A stretch of 19,953 nucleotides of DNA from CAZNLL01 sp964573885. Lineage in GTDB: Bacteria > Desulfobacterota > DSM-4660 > Desulfatiglandales > Desulfatiglandaceae. Positions 7,278-15,001 of the stretch are shown here, one piece after another. The stretch covers positions 1 to 19,953 of the forward strand of contig CAZNLL010000068.1 of NCBI GenBank assembly GCA_964573885.1, given 5' to 3'. The notes under the pieces are model-generated. The model was not told where the DNA came from. It made no database searches and worked only from the letters and a program-made list of their open reading frames with translations. Position 1 is the first letter of the stretch. The number at the start of each line of letters is the position of its first letter. The position numbers and the translations under genes were made by a program.

Positions 7278-8329
7278 GAGTATACCCCCTTGTGGATATC
7301 CGGCTCTTTCAGATCCCGTGTCCCGTGAAAATGCTCAACCCACGCCCCCACCCGCTCAGGCCCCCGTCCGTCCACCAGGGCCCGGCCCACACGCCTCATG
7401 GTCTTCAATCTCCCAGGGCTCTTGAGTAGGGCCTCAATCAGCCTTGGGGCCTGACCTATGCCTTCCTGGCTGTCCCCGGCCCCAAGAGCGCCTCCCTTTT
7501 TGGCCAAGGCCCTCGTCCCCCGGATTTGGTTCTCCGAAAGGGTGACAATGACCATGGGTACGCCCATGTAGGCGAGTTCCAAGGTCGTTGTCCCCCCTGC
7601 ACAGAGGGCCAAATCCGCATTGGCCATGATATCGGCCATCCTCGAGGTGGGCCCCAGGATGGTCCATCGATCATCCTTTATTCCCCCGCCACCGGCCAAG
7701 GCCCCTGCCTTGTCCCCGCATATGGCCATGCCTTCGAAAGGCACTCTTATAAGGTTCAATCCCTCAATGGCGGCCCGGACCAGATGGCCTGTTCGGCCGC
7801 ATCCAAAGGTCACCAGAATTCGGAAGGACCCCTTTCTTGTCCGAGGCGGGGCATGGATGAATTCCTCTCGAATCATGGCGTACTTACAGCCCAGAAGGAG
7901 GTTTGTGGACACGGGGCACCGGTAGAGGGCCTCTTCCTGGGCTCCGGCGTTCGGATTCACAACCACGTCGGCCGTCAAGGGATCCTGGGCCAGGTCATCA
8001 AACAGGAGGAGTTTCAGACCTGCTTCTTTCACCACCTCCTGAAAGGGAAGATCAAAACCATAGCCATCCGCCACCACCCAACGGGCATCCAGAGAAAGGG
8101 CCAGTTGGGCCGTGATCTCCCCCTGCTTTCGGCTGCTCCTCCAGGGGGTGATATGTATGGGTATACCGGTGCGTCGCCATCGGGCCAGGGCGTCACCGGC
8201 GTCCCCCCAGGTCGTAAGATGGCAGGAAAGACCGCGTTTCACCAGGTGCTGGGCCAAAGCCAAACAGCGCATGAGGTGACCCGCTCCGGCCTTTTCTCCC
8301 CCGTCTGCACAAAACAGCACGCCCTTCAT
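7259..8329 (-). CDS. pseG: UDP-2,4-diacetamido-2,4,6-trideoxy-beta-L-altropyranose hydrolase (PseG-like)
   Basis: The 356-residue product has a GT-B type fold. The N-terminal AGAGHLMRC motif holds the histidine (about residue 18) that corresponds to the catalytic His of Campylobacter PseG. VVADGYGFD near 85-93 and LCAGGTTTLELAYMGVP near 246-262 are the other family motifs. PseG removes UDP from the diacetamido sugar to release the substrate of PseI. The protein is longer than the roughly 270-residue Campylobacter enzyme, but the extra length does not look like a fused GNAT (PseH) domain. A gap of 56 bases separates it from the upstream aminotransferase, with AAAGGA before the ATG. Its stop overlaps pseI, the next enzyme in the pathway. 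Confidence 0.87.
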   Translation of the reverse strand: MKGVLFCADGGEKAGAGHLMRCLALAQHLVKRGLSCHLTTWGDAGDALARWRRTGIPIHITPWRSSRKQGEITAQLALSLDARWVVADGYGFDLPFQEVVKEAGLKLLLFDDLAQDPLTADVVVNPNAGAQEEALYRCPVSTNLLLGCKYAMIREEFIHAPPRTRKGSFRILVTFGCGRTGHLVRAAIEGLNLIRVPFEGMAICGDKAGALAGGGGIKDDRWTILGPTSRMADIMANADLALCAGGTTTLELAYMGVPMVIVTLSENQIRGTRALAKKGGALGAGDSQEGIGQAPRLIEALLKSPGRLKTMRRVGRALVDGRGPERVGAWVEHFHGTRDLKEPDIHKGVYSCPGQI

Positions 8330-8385
8330 GGCGTTCGTCCTTTCTTCACAACCAGAAAACCTTCTTCCCCATCTCCTCCCGCCCC

Positions 8386-9702
8386 TCAGTGTCTCCTGAA
8401 TACAGGCTCAAGCACAGGCCCCTTGAGGAGGGCCGCTAACTCCCCTCTATTCAAGGGCCCCTTCATACGGTCCAGCACTTCTTCGTAGACCCCAAGGGTT
8501 TCCTCCACATCCCGGGCTCCATGACTGTAACACAGGTTGTGATTCGCATGGCTCAATACACCCCTCTGGACCACTTCTTGCTGCCAGAAGGTATGCATCA
8601 CCATGGGGTCCGTTTCAGGATGGACAAACTTGAGGACCGTCCGGGGCGGATAGCCCACGCACTTCATATATTCGGAGAGACCATGCTCCGAGATAAGCCG
8701 GTTTGTTCCCTCCTTCAGGGCCCTGCCCAAGGCCCAAATTTTCTCGATGACCCTGTGGGTCTCCATGAACCGGATCACGGTCAAGGCCGCGGCCAAGGAC
8801 AACACCTCCCCCCCGAAGGTGAAAGAGAAGAAGACCCGGTCAAAGGCCTTCATGATCTCTCTTCGACCGGCGATACAACTGATGGGCATGCCGTTACCCA
8901 TGCCCTTTCCAAAGCACGCCAGATCGGGAGTGACGCCGAAATAGCCCTGGGCTCCGCCCAGGTGGAAACGGAAACCCGTGACGATTTCATCAAATATAAG
9001 GAGACTTCCATGGGCCTGGCACAGGTCCCTCACATGCTCCAGGAAACCCGTTTGCGGGGGTTCCACCCCCACCGGCTCCATAATCACACAGGCGATCTTG
9101 TCTTTATACCTTTGGAAAAGATCCGAAAGACCCTGGAAATCATTGTAGGCAAAGGGGACGGTGAGCCTGCGGACGGAACGGGGAATGCCGTAGGCCCTGG
9201 ATGTGGTCCCGATGTACCAGTCTTGCCATCCGTGATAACCGCAACAGAGTACCATCTCTCTGCCGGTGACATACCTCGCCAGTCGAACTGCACCGGCTGT
9301 TGCGTCGGAGCCGTTTTTTCCGAACCGGATCATCTCGGCGCAAGGGATCACGTCCACCAATTTCTCCGCCAGCTCCAGTTCCAAGGGGTGGGGAAGGGAG
9401 AAGATGATCCCTTCCTCGAGTTGTTTTCGGAGAGCCTCGTTCACAGGATTAAAGGCATAGCCCAACAGGACCGGACCCAAGGCCAAAATGAAATCGATGT
9501 ATTCATTTCCATCCACATCCCATACATGACCCCCTTTTCCCAGTTCCAAAAAAACCGGAGCCGTCCCCTGGACAAACATCCGGGGCGCCTTACTGAAGGT
9601 TTGGGACCCTGTGGGAATCACCCTTAAGGCGGCTTCCCGGTAACGGGCCGACCGGGTCAGGTGACTTTTCCCCCTATTTATCGCCGGACACGCATTTTGC
9701 AT
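8386..9702 (-). CDS. Class III PLP aminotransferase resembling glutamate-1-semialdehyde aminomutase (HemL-like)
   Basis: About 438 residues. Motifs in order are VWDVDGNEYIDF near 60, FGKNGSDATAGAVRLAR near 127, CGYHGWQDWY near 154, the PLP-binding LIFDEIVTGFR near 235, and FGKGMGNGMP with the Schiff-base lysine at about K266. These are the hallmarks of HemL-type class III enzymes. I chose the ATG at 9700-9702, which has GGAG 7 bases upstream and overlaps pseF by 29 bases. The open frame continues upstream to 9927, but that part is antisense-like shadow of pseF frame. HemL-like paralogues occur in nonulosonate loci, and a role in tetrapyrrole synthesis is unlikely in this setting. It presumably transaminates a sugar or a small side-chain precursor. 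The substrate is unknown. Confidence 0.85.
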   Translation of the reverse strand: MQNACPAINRGKSHLTRSARYREAALRVIPTGSQTFSKAPRMFVQGTAPVFLELGKGGHVWDVDGNEYIDFILALGPVLLGYAFNPVNEALRKQLEEGIIFSLPHPLELELAEKLVDVIPCAEMIRFGKNGSDATAGAVRLARYVTGREMVLCCGYHGWQDWYIGTTSRAYGIPRSVRRLTVPFAYNDFQGLSDLFQRYKDKIACVIMEPVGVEPPQTGFLEHVRDLCQAHGSLLIFDEIVTGFRFHLGGAQGYFGVTPDLACFGKGMGNGMPISCIAGRREIMKAFDRVFFSFTFGGEVLSLAAALTVIRFMETHRVIEKIWALGRALKEGTNRLISEHGLSEYMKCVGYPPRTVLKFVHPETDPMVMHTFWQQEVVQRGVLSHANHNLCYSHGARDVEETLGVYEEVLDRMKGPLNRGELAALLKGPVLEPVFRRH

Positions 9703-10360
9703 AATAATACTCCGCCAGTTCCCAGTCCTGCTCATTGTCGATGTCCACGGAACGGTGAAGGGGCATCTTGTATCCCAGAAGAGAGGACCCGTAGAAGTCC
9801 TTTTCCTGGAGAAAATAGTCCTTATCAAACCAATACATGGAGCCGTTGTCCGCCAGGAACTCTGGAAAATCCTGACTCCGAAGGGCCTTGATTTCCGGAT
9901 GAACCAGGCCGAGCCGTTCCTGGCCATCGGCCCGCAGGGCGTAAAGGGGGCTGATGGGGTAATGGGTCACCGCCATGACCGAACCGGCCTTCTTTTCCCT
10001 GAAAACCTCGTAGGCGGCCCTGATGTCTTGGTGGTCCCGTAACGGCGCTGTGGCGAGGAGCACGCAAAAGGCCTGGACGGAATCCGGGGGAAGGGCCTCC
10101 AGGACGGAAAGGCACACCGCCGTTAGGGGGACCCCGTCTGAGGAGAGGGCCTGATCCCTGGTCCAGGCCTCCACTCCCTGCGCCTTTGCTATGGCCAGGG
10201 CCCGGGGGTCATCAGAACTCACAATAATCCTCTCAAAGCACCCTGAGATCAGGGCGGACTCAATGGTGTACTGGATTATGGGTTTTCCAAAGAAGGGGCG
10301 GATGTTTTTCCCGGGCAGTCTCTTTGAATCCCTTCTCGCGGGAATAATGGCCACATTCAT
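9674..10360 (-). CDS. pseF: CMP-pseudaminic acid synthetase (cytidylyltransferase)
   Basis: The 228-residue protein begins MNVAIIPARRDSKRLPGKNI, the nucleotide-binding signature of the NeuA/PseF family. It also has IIVSSDD near 45 and SVDIDNEQDWELAE near 205, the latter typical of PseF and carrying the metal-binding aspartates. It activates the free nonulosonic acid with CTP so that a Maf-type transferase can use it. An ATGA overlap (10357-10360) joins it to the upstream oxidoreductase. Assignment to PseF rather than LegF or NeuA rests on the neighbouring pseB, pseC and pseG. The family itself is certain. Confidence 0.88.
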   Translation of the reverse strand: MNVAIIPARRDSKRLPGKNIRPFFGKPIIQYTIESALISGCFERIIVSSDDPRALAIAKAQGVEAWTRDQALSSDGVPLTAVCLSVLEALPPDSVQAFCVLLATAPLRDHQDIRAAYEVFREKKAGSVMAVTHYPISPLYALRADGQERLGLVHPEIKALRSQDFPEFLADNGSMYWFDKDYFLQEKDFYGSSLLGYKMPLHRSVDIDNEQDWELAEYYYAKCVSGDK

Positions 10361-11304
10361 GAATGCCAGCGCCCCCTTTCATGAACCTCCAGAAGGATGG
10401 ATGTCAATTCCATGGCCTTCTTGAGGCCGTGGACCGGTGTGACTTCCCCGCTCACACACCGGAGCCAGTGATCCATCTGGGCCTGGAACGCCTTGTTTGG
10501 ATCCACCTGATATATACCCTTGCGAACGTTTCGGTTGCTTTCAAAGAGCGTCAATTTCTCGATGGGAACCCCCTTCATCTCCTCTTCCCACACCAGGGTC
10601 CCCTTCTCACCCACAATCTCCACCATGAATCTCCGACACTGATCCAGGTAATTCATGTGACAGTCAAAGCACATTCCCCCTTGGGTGACCACATGGACCG
10701 TCGCCATATCCTCTACATCCATTTCCAGGCCATGGTCTGAATAGAATTGTCCCTCCACCCTTGTGAGGGGCCCGAAAAGGGCGTCTATCCAGAAAAGGTG
10801 ATGGCTCATGGTATCCAGGAACACCCCCCCGCCTTCCGCCCTCCTGCTGCTGTAGACCTGGCGGTAGTCCCGGCCGGGTCGCCAATAGGGGAGATAGTGT
10901 CCAAAATAGAGCCTTCCATAGAAGGGCCTTCCCAACGCGCCTTGTCTCAGGGTCGACATCATCTCCTGCATGGTAGGATGGAAATAGTAGTTGGCGGCCA
11001 CTGAAACACTCTTTGAAAAGGAGACATCCTCCAGCCCTTTGAGCTGAAACTGGTCGGCGACAAGGGGCTTTTCCACGAAGAGATGGTGATCCTTAAACGC
11101 CTTCATCCATTCCCCGTGGGTATGATTTGGGGAGGAGACCACAACCCCGTTCAATGCCGGGATCTGTTCCGGGCGCTCTAAAGGGGTAATCCCTTCATAC
11201 ACCTTGACTTCAGGGTCATAGGCCCATACTTCAACACCCTTCTGGCGCAACAGGGTCGCGTGCCTCTTTCCTATGGAGCCCAATCCGATGACAAGAACCT
11301 GCAT
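10357..11304 (-). CDS. Gfo/Idh/MocA-family NAD(P)-dependent sugar oxidoreductase
   Basis: The 315-residue protein starts MQVLVIGLGSIGKRHATLL, a classical dinucleotide-binding GxGxxG loop. VVSSPNHTH (near 54) and VEKPL (near 77) follow; the EKP motif is diagnostic of Gfo/Idh/MocA enzymes. The C-terminal half is the expected alpha/beta substrate domain (GGVFLDTMSHHLFWID near 155). Such enzymes oxidise or reduce a hydroxyl or keto group of sugars or sugar nucleotides. It lies between pseC and pseF, although no step of the known pseudaminic pathway needs it. It may make a precursor or a derivative sugar, and Campylobacter flagellin loci also carry oxidoreductases of this superfamily. The exact reaction cannot be inferred. 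Confidence 0.85.
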   Translation of the reverse strand: MQVLVIGLGSIGKRHATLLRQKGVEVWAYDPEVKVYEGITPLERPEQIPALNGVVVSSPNHTHGEWMKAFKDHHLFVEKPLVADQFQLKGLEDVSFSKSVSVAANYYFHPTMQEMMSTLRQGALGRPFYGRLYFGHYLPYWRPGRDYRQVYSSRRAEGGGVFLDTMSHHLFWIDALFGPLTRVEGQFYSDHGLEMDVEDMATVHVVTQGGMCFDCHMNYLDQCRRFMVEIVGEKGTLVWEEEMKGVPIEKLTLFESNRNVRKGIYQVDPNKAFQAQMDHWLRCVSGEVTPVHGLKKAMELTSILLEVHERGRWHS

Positions 11305-11326
11305 TTAAGAATCCATCTTCCTCAGA

Positions 11327-12688
11327 TCACCTCCCGGGTGATCCTTCCAACAACAAATCTTCTTCTTTTCTTTTCTCCCTTTCGGCGAAAAGGGGTGCCA
11401 GAGAAAGGACGCCTTCAACCACCCGCTGCACCTCTTCTTCCTTCATCCTCGGAAACAGAGGAAGGCTGAGGCACTTGGTATAAAAGGCGTCGGCATGTCT
11501 CAGGTCCGAGGCCCTTTTACCCACCCCTTTCTTGAAGAAGGGCTGCCTATGAACCGGGATATAGTGGACCTGGGCCCTGATCCCCTGTTCCATCAGCCCC
11601 GTCAACACCCGGAACCGGGTATGCAGGCTGCCCCGTTTCAAGCGCAGCACGTAGAGGTGAAAGGAGGGTTCTGTTTGCGGGGGTCGGGGGGGAAGCTCCA
11701 GGCCTGCCACCTCCCGGAAGTGACTGTTATACCTTCTTGCAATCTCCCGGCGCTTGTGGACAAAGGCATCCAGCTTTCCGAGCTGAGAGATACCCAGGGC
11801 GCATTGTATATCGGTGATACGGTAGTTCAGCCCCAGGGCCTGCATCTCATAATACCACAGGGCCGCCTCCGACCGGCGTTCCCCCCTTTTGCTTAGGTGG
11901 GGCTCAAAAGGCATGGTTCCGGAGAAATCCTCGGTCCGTCTTGTAATCCCATGGTTACGGTACATCAAAAGCTTTTTATAAAACTCCGGGGAATTGGTGG
12001 TGACCATCCCCCCCTCGCCTGTGGTGATGTGCTTAACAGGATGGAAAGAAAAAACCGTCATGTCCGAATGGGTGCACCCGCCCACCTTGATCCAGTCCGC
12101 CCCGGATCCTGGTTCCATACCTCTGTACCTGGCGCCCAGGGCATGGCAGGCATCCTCTATAACAACCATATTGTGCTTTCTGGCAATTTCACCTATCCGG
12201 GGCATATCACAAGGGACTCCTGCAAAGTGTACGGGGACCACGGCACGAGGACGGGTCAACGGCCGCACACCAGGGGCCTTCCTTGCCTCCAAATAGGCCT
12301 CAAGTGCTCGGGGATCCAGACAGATGGTGTCCGGATCTATATCTACAAAAACCGGCCTCGCCCTGCAGTGCAAGGCGGCATGGGCTGTAGCCACAAAAGT
12401 CACGGGTGAGGTAATCACCTCGTCTCCGGGACCGATTCCAGCCGCCCAACAGGTGATATGCAAGGCCGCGGTGCCCGAGGACACCGCCACGGCATACCTT
12501 GCACCCACATAACGGGCGAATTTCTTCTCAAACTCTCTCACCTTCGGACCTTGAGTCAACCACTCCGATCGGAGCACCTCCACCACTGCCTGGATATCAT
12601 CTTCATCAATCCACTGGCGGCCGTAAGGAATCTCCGCCCCAGTCCCGGTTCCGCCTGGGTTGTGGTTTAGGTCTATTTGTTCACCCAT
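11327..12688 (-). CDS. pseC: UDP-4-amino-4,6-dideoxy-N-acetyl-beta-L-altrosamine transaminase
   Basis: This is a 453-residue DegT-family enzyme. The N-terminal IPYGRQWIDEDDIQAV and WLTQGP segments are characteristic of PseC. SSGTAALHI (70-78) binds the cofactor phosphate, VVIEDACHALGA holds the Asp at about 179, and FSFHPVKHITTGEGG carries the Schiff-base Lys at about 219. PseC transaminates the keto sugar made by PseB. At 453 residues it is longer than the 376-residue Campylobacter jejuni enzyme. The extra length is an N-terminal tail of about 18 residues, an insert near 195-207 and a charged C-terminal tail rich in Arg, Lys and Glu. It follows pseB by 43 bases. GGAGAGG lies about 9 bases before the ATG. 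Confidence 0.9.
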   Translation of the reverse strand: MGEQIDLNHNPGGTGTGAEIPYGRQWIDEDDIQAVVEVLRSEWLTQGPKVREFEKKFARYVGARYAVAVSSGTAALHITCWAAGIGPGDEVITSPVTFVATAHAALHCRARPVFVDIDPDTICLDPRALEAYLEARKAPGVRPLTRPRAVVPVHFAGVPCDMPRIGEIARKHNMVVIEDACHALGARYRGMEPGSGADWIKVGGCTHSDMTVFSFHPVKHITTGEGGMVTTNSPEFYKKLLMYRNHGITRRTEDFSGTMPFEPHLSKRGERRSEAALWYYEMQALGLNYRITDIQCALGISQLGKLDAFVHKRREIARRYNSHFREVAGLELPPRPPQTEPSFHLYVLRLKRGSLHTRFRVLTGLMEQGIRAQVHYIPVHRQPFFKKGVGKRASDLRHADAFYTKCLSLPLFPRMKEEEVQRVVEGVLSLAPLFAEREKRKEEDLLLEGSPGR

Positions 12689-12731
12689 CTCCTCATGCCT
12701 CTCCTGTCCGGCTCGGCCCGTTTCCGGCCCC

Positions 12732-13826
12732 CTAATGAAGGACCCCGCTGACGATCCCCTTCAGCTCTTCTACGTCAAGCCATTCCTCATTGTCCCTGCT
12801 GGTATAGACAAACCCCTCTCGGACCTTCCGGCCCTGTTTGTAGTTTTCTTGATGCCACCAGGGATAGGCCGGAAGAATAATATACATCCCGTCATAGGCG
12901 ATGGTATGTTGACCCTCCTCTTCTGTAATCAGGGTCTCACTCAGCTTTTCACCCGGCCTTGCCCCGATGAATTCAATTTCACACCGCGGCGCTATGGCCC
13001 TGGCCAGGTCCACAATATTCATGCTGGGGATTCTGGGCAAAAAGATCTCTCCTCCCTGCAAGTGACGGAAGCCCTTTATGATCAGATCAACCGCCTGATC
13101 AAGGGTGATCCAGAACCGGGTCATTCTCTTGTCGGTTACGGTTATTTTCCCGGTCCTCTTCTGCTCCTCAAAGAGGGGGATGACGCTGCCCCGGCTTCCG
13201 ATGACGTTACCGTATCGCACGCAACTGAATTGGGCCTGTGTACGCCTGGCGTAGGCGTTGCCCTGGATAAAGATCTTCTCCGCACACAACTTGGTGGCCC
13301 CGTACAAATTGACAGGGTTGACCGCCTTGTCGGTACTCACGGCGATCACCTTTTTGACGCCGCAATCGATGGCCGCATCGATGACGTTCTTGGCGCCGTG
13401 AATATTTGTCTTCACCGCCTCAAAGGGGTTGTATTCGCACGAAGGGACCTGTTTGAGGGCCGCGGCGTGGAGCACCAGGTCCACACCTTCCATGGCCCGC
13501 TTCAGGCGGTCGAGGTCGCGTACGTCTCCGATGAAATAACGCATTGGAGAACCCTCATGGTCCGGAAAAAGCAGACGCATCTCGTGCTGCTTAAGCTCGT
13601 CCCGGCTGTAAATTCTAACGGCCTTGGGATGATATTTTTCCATCATCACCTTGGTGAAATGCCTGCCTAAAGATCCTGTTCCCCCGGTGATGAGGATGGT
13701 CTTTTGAGTCCAGTCTAACGGACCGGCCTCTCTTGGGGTTTTTCCCTTACGTTCCGCCATGGCGAATTTTCCGGATAACCTTCGGATATCCCTTAGCCTC
13801 TCCGTTCTTTCACGATTCGTTACCAT
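12732..13826 (-). CDS. pseB: UDP-N-acetylglucosamine 4,6-dehydratase (inverting), first step of pseudaminic acid synthesis
   Basis: The 364-residue product is an SDR-type dehydratase. It has the TGGTGSLG cofactor loop (47-54), DVRD (101-104) and HAAALKQVP. Catalytic STDKAVNPVNLYGATK supplies Asp 166, Lys 167, Tyr 175 and Lys 179, and PGEKLSETL lies near the C-terminus. PseB removes water from UDP-GlcNAc with inversion at C5. The frame has about 37 residues before the usual (F/L)DW-xxKxxLITGG start. The ATG at 13824-13826 overlaps the FliT-like gene by 7 bases without a good ribosome-binding site. The ATG at 13758-13760 (residue 23) is a plausible shorter start. Being the first sugar gene after the sigma-54 promoter, it should rise with late flagellar genes. 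Confidence 0.92.
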   Translation of the reverse strand: MVTNRERTERLRDIRRLSGKFAMAERKGKTPREAGPLDWTQKTILITGGTGSLGRHFTKVMMEKYHPKAVRIYSRDELKQHEMRLLFPDHEGSPMRYFIGDVRDLDRLKRAMEGVDLVLHAAALKQVPSCEYNPFEAVKTNIHGAKNVIDAAIDCGVKKVIAVSTDKAVNPVNLYGATKLCAEKIFIQGNAYARRTQAQFSCVRYGNVIGSRGSVIPLFEEQKRTGKITVTDKRMTRFWITLDQAVDLIIKGFRHLQGGEIFLPRIPSMNIVDLARAIAPRCEIEFIGARPGEKLSETLITEEEGQHTIAYDGMYIILPAYPWWHQENYKQGRKVREGFVYTSRDNEEWLDVEELKGIVSGVLH

Positions 13827-14230
13827 CTCTTGTTTACGAACCGGGGTATGGTCCGGCGCGGGCCATACCCTCTCAAGGCCCTGTATCCTTGTTTGATATT
13901 ACCGAGCCTTTCCCGGATATCCCCCTGCTCTTTTCTCAACTTTTCCCTGATCCTCCTGTCCAGGATCCTGATCCCTTTGACCACTGCCCTGATCTCCCCG
14001 CTGAGAGATGCCACCCGGGTGGAGCTCTCCAGCCCGAACCCCGGCACGTCCATTGAGGGAGCCTCCCCGTGGTCAAAGGCCCTGAGCCCGGCAAGGATAT
14101 CCGCCCTTTGTTTTAAAAGGCGTTCACGCTTATCAGGATCCGCCGACGCCTTTTCAATGTCTTGGGTCAGCAGAAGAAGCCTTTTACAAGCGTCTAATTT
14201 TTTTTCTAGAAATTCATCCCACCTTTTCAT
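13820..14230 (-). CDS. FliT-like small flagellar export chaperone (probable)
   Basis: A 136-residue, highly charged, mostly helical protein with no membrane segment. The N-terminal half reads as a helix rich in Lys, Leu and Glu, followed by LLKQRADILAGL, resembling the eR-ll motif of FliT/FlgN-type chaperones. The C-terminal half (IKQGYRALRGYG, then PRFVNKRW) resembles the end of small flagellar proteins found next to flagellin-glycosylation genes in deltaproteobacteria. It is the first gene after the sigma-54 promoter, which supports a flagellar role. FliT and FlgN chaperones bind filament cap or hook-junction proteins before export. I recognise the family only by general pattern, so another coiled-coil flagellar protein is possible. 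Its stop overlaps pseB by 7 bases. Confidence 0.6.
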   Translation of the reverse strand: MKRWDEFLEKKLDACKRLLLLTQDIEKASADPDKRERLLKQRADILAGLRAFDHGEAPSMDVPGFGLESSTRVASLSGEIRAVVKGIRILDRRIREKLRKEQGDIRERLGNIKQGYRALRGYGPRRTIPRFVNKRW

Positions 14231-14246
14231 GCCTCTTCATGGATAA

Positions 14247-14261
14247 GCAAGCCCTGTGCCA
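14247..14261 (-). promoter_or_regulatory. Sigma-54 promoter for the fliT-pse operon
   Basis: The minus strand reads TGGCACAGGGCTTGCT, a perfect match to the -24/-12 consensus TGGCAC-N5-TTGC. Counting 12 bases from the -12 C places the transcription start near 14235, only about 5 bases upstream of the FliT-like ATG. The leader would be near-zero and would retain just GAGG. Sigma-54 drives many flagellar genes through an FlrC/FleQ-type activator, so this promoter would couple sugar synthesis to flagellar assembly. No activator binding site was identified upstream. Confidence 0.85.
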
Positions 14262-14422
14262 GTGGTCCCGGGGTTTGCAGACCTGGGGTCCAAAGGCCCT
14301 TTAGGTGCAAGGCATGGTCCTTTTCCAGGATGCTTTACGGATGGATAGGGTGTAGGAGAGGTAAACTCAGAGGAGAAACTTAAGGGTCAATTTAATGACG
14401 GTGAAGGCGGGAAATCTGCCGC

Positions 14423-14854
14423 TCAGGCCGCTGCTACAGGGTGGCGGTGGCTGTAATCTGAGTTGTCTAGAATGACCTGTTTCCCCACCCGTGTCTCCAG
14501 GTCGACCACGAGGGGCCCCAGGAGGTTCACAGTCATCTCCTCAACCTTTCCCGGGGGGATGGTCACCAGGGCGAAAAGGGCGGCCTTTTCCTCCTTTATG
14601 TTCTCGAGGAGGACCGTGTGTGGACGGGAAAGCTCTTCAAGGTAATCCGCCCTGATCATAAAAGGATCCATCATCACAAAGGCCAGAGCCGGGGCACTCA
14701 AGGACTGGAGCCAAAAGAAAGGGGAATCGGCCTTGTGCTCAAGGATCACAAAATCTTTGTGATCCGGAAACCCCAGAAGGCCTTCGGGGAAACGGACCAC
14801 CTCATTCTCATGGACCTCCAACTCCCCGAACCGTGTTGTCTCTATCTTCACCAT
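14423..14854 (-). CDS. fliW: Flagellar assembly factor FliW
   Basis: The 143-residue protein is the usual FliW length. It opens with ETTRFGELEVHENEVVRFPEG-type sequence, followed by GLLGF (residues 26-30) and FWLQSLSAPALAFVMMDPF near 47-65, all hallmark FliW blocks. FliW binds CsrA and relieves its repression of flagellin mRNA; flagellin in turn titrates FliW. csrA lies 147 bases upstream in the same direction, so the partner-switch pair is complete here. GGGGGAG before the ATG serves as ribosome-binding site. The gene precedes the fliT-pse operon but is separated from it by 192 bases and the sigma-54 promoter. Confidence 0.93.
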   Translation of the reverse strand: MVKIETTRFGELEVHENEVVRFPEGLLGFPDHKDFVILEHKADSPFFWLQSLSAPALAFVMMDPFMIRADYLEELSRPHTVLLENIKEEKAALFALVTIPPGKVEEMTVNLLGPLVVDLETRVGKQVILDNSDYSHRHPVAAA

Positions 14855-14885
14855 GGATCTTTGACTCCCCCTTTCCTTTCTGCGA

Positions 14886-14902
14886 GCCCCCGTGATGGGG
14901 GC
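14886..14902 (-). other. Hairpin in the fliW leader
   Basis: GCCCCC at 14886-14891 and GGGGGC at 14897-14902 form a perfect 6-bp GC stem with a 5-base loop. It lies about 30 bases upstream of the fliW ATG and just ahead of its ribosome-binding site. No T-run follows, so it is not a standard terminator. A translational or attenuating role between csrA and fliW is possible but unproven. Confidence 0.5.
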
Positions 14903-15001
14903 GCCTCATTTCCTATACCAAGATGGGGACCCTTATCGCCCGGCCCGCGTTGAAGAATGACATTTTTTACACCTTTCCCGGGACGGGCGATTCGGCAACG
15001 G

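Noticed and set aside
7526..8488. 320-codon plus-strand ORF antisense to pseG
   Set aside because: The minus strand carries clear PseG motifs; this frame does not resemble a protein family.
8521..9627. 368-codon plus-strand ORF antisense to the HemL-like gene
   Set aside because: Shadow of a GC-rich real gene; the translation has no recognisable domain.
12660..13670. 336-codon plus-strand ORF antisense to pseB
   Set aside because: It mirrors the pseB frame and has no family motif or ribosome-binding site; the minus-strand frame carries all PseB motifs.
14933..14945. GGCGATAA box between csrA and fliW as a sigma-28 -10
   Set aside because: No TAAA box lies at the required distance upstream.
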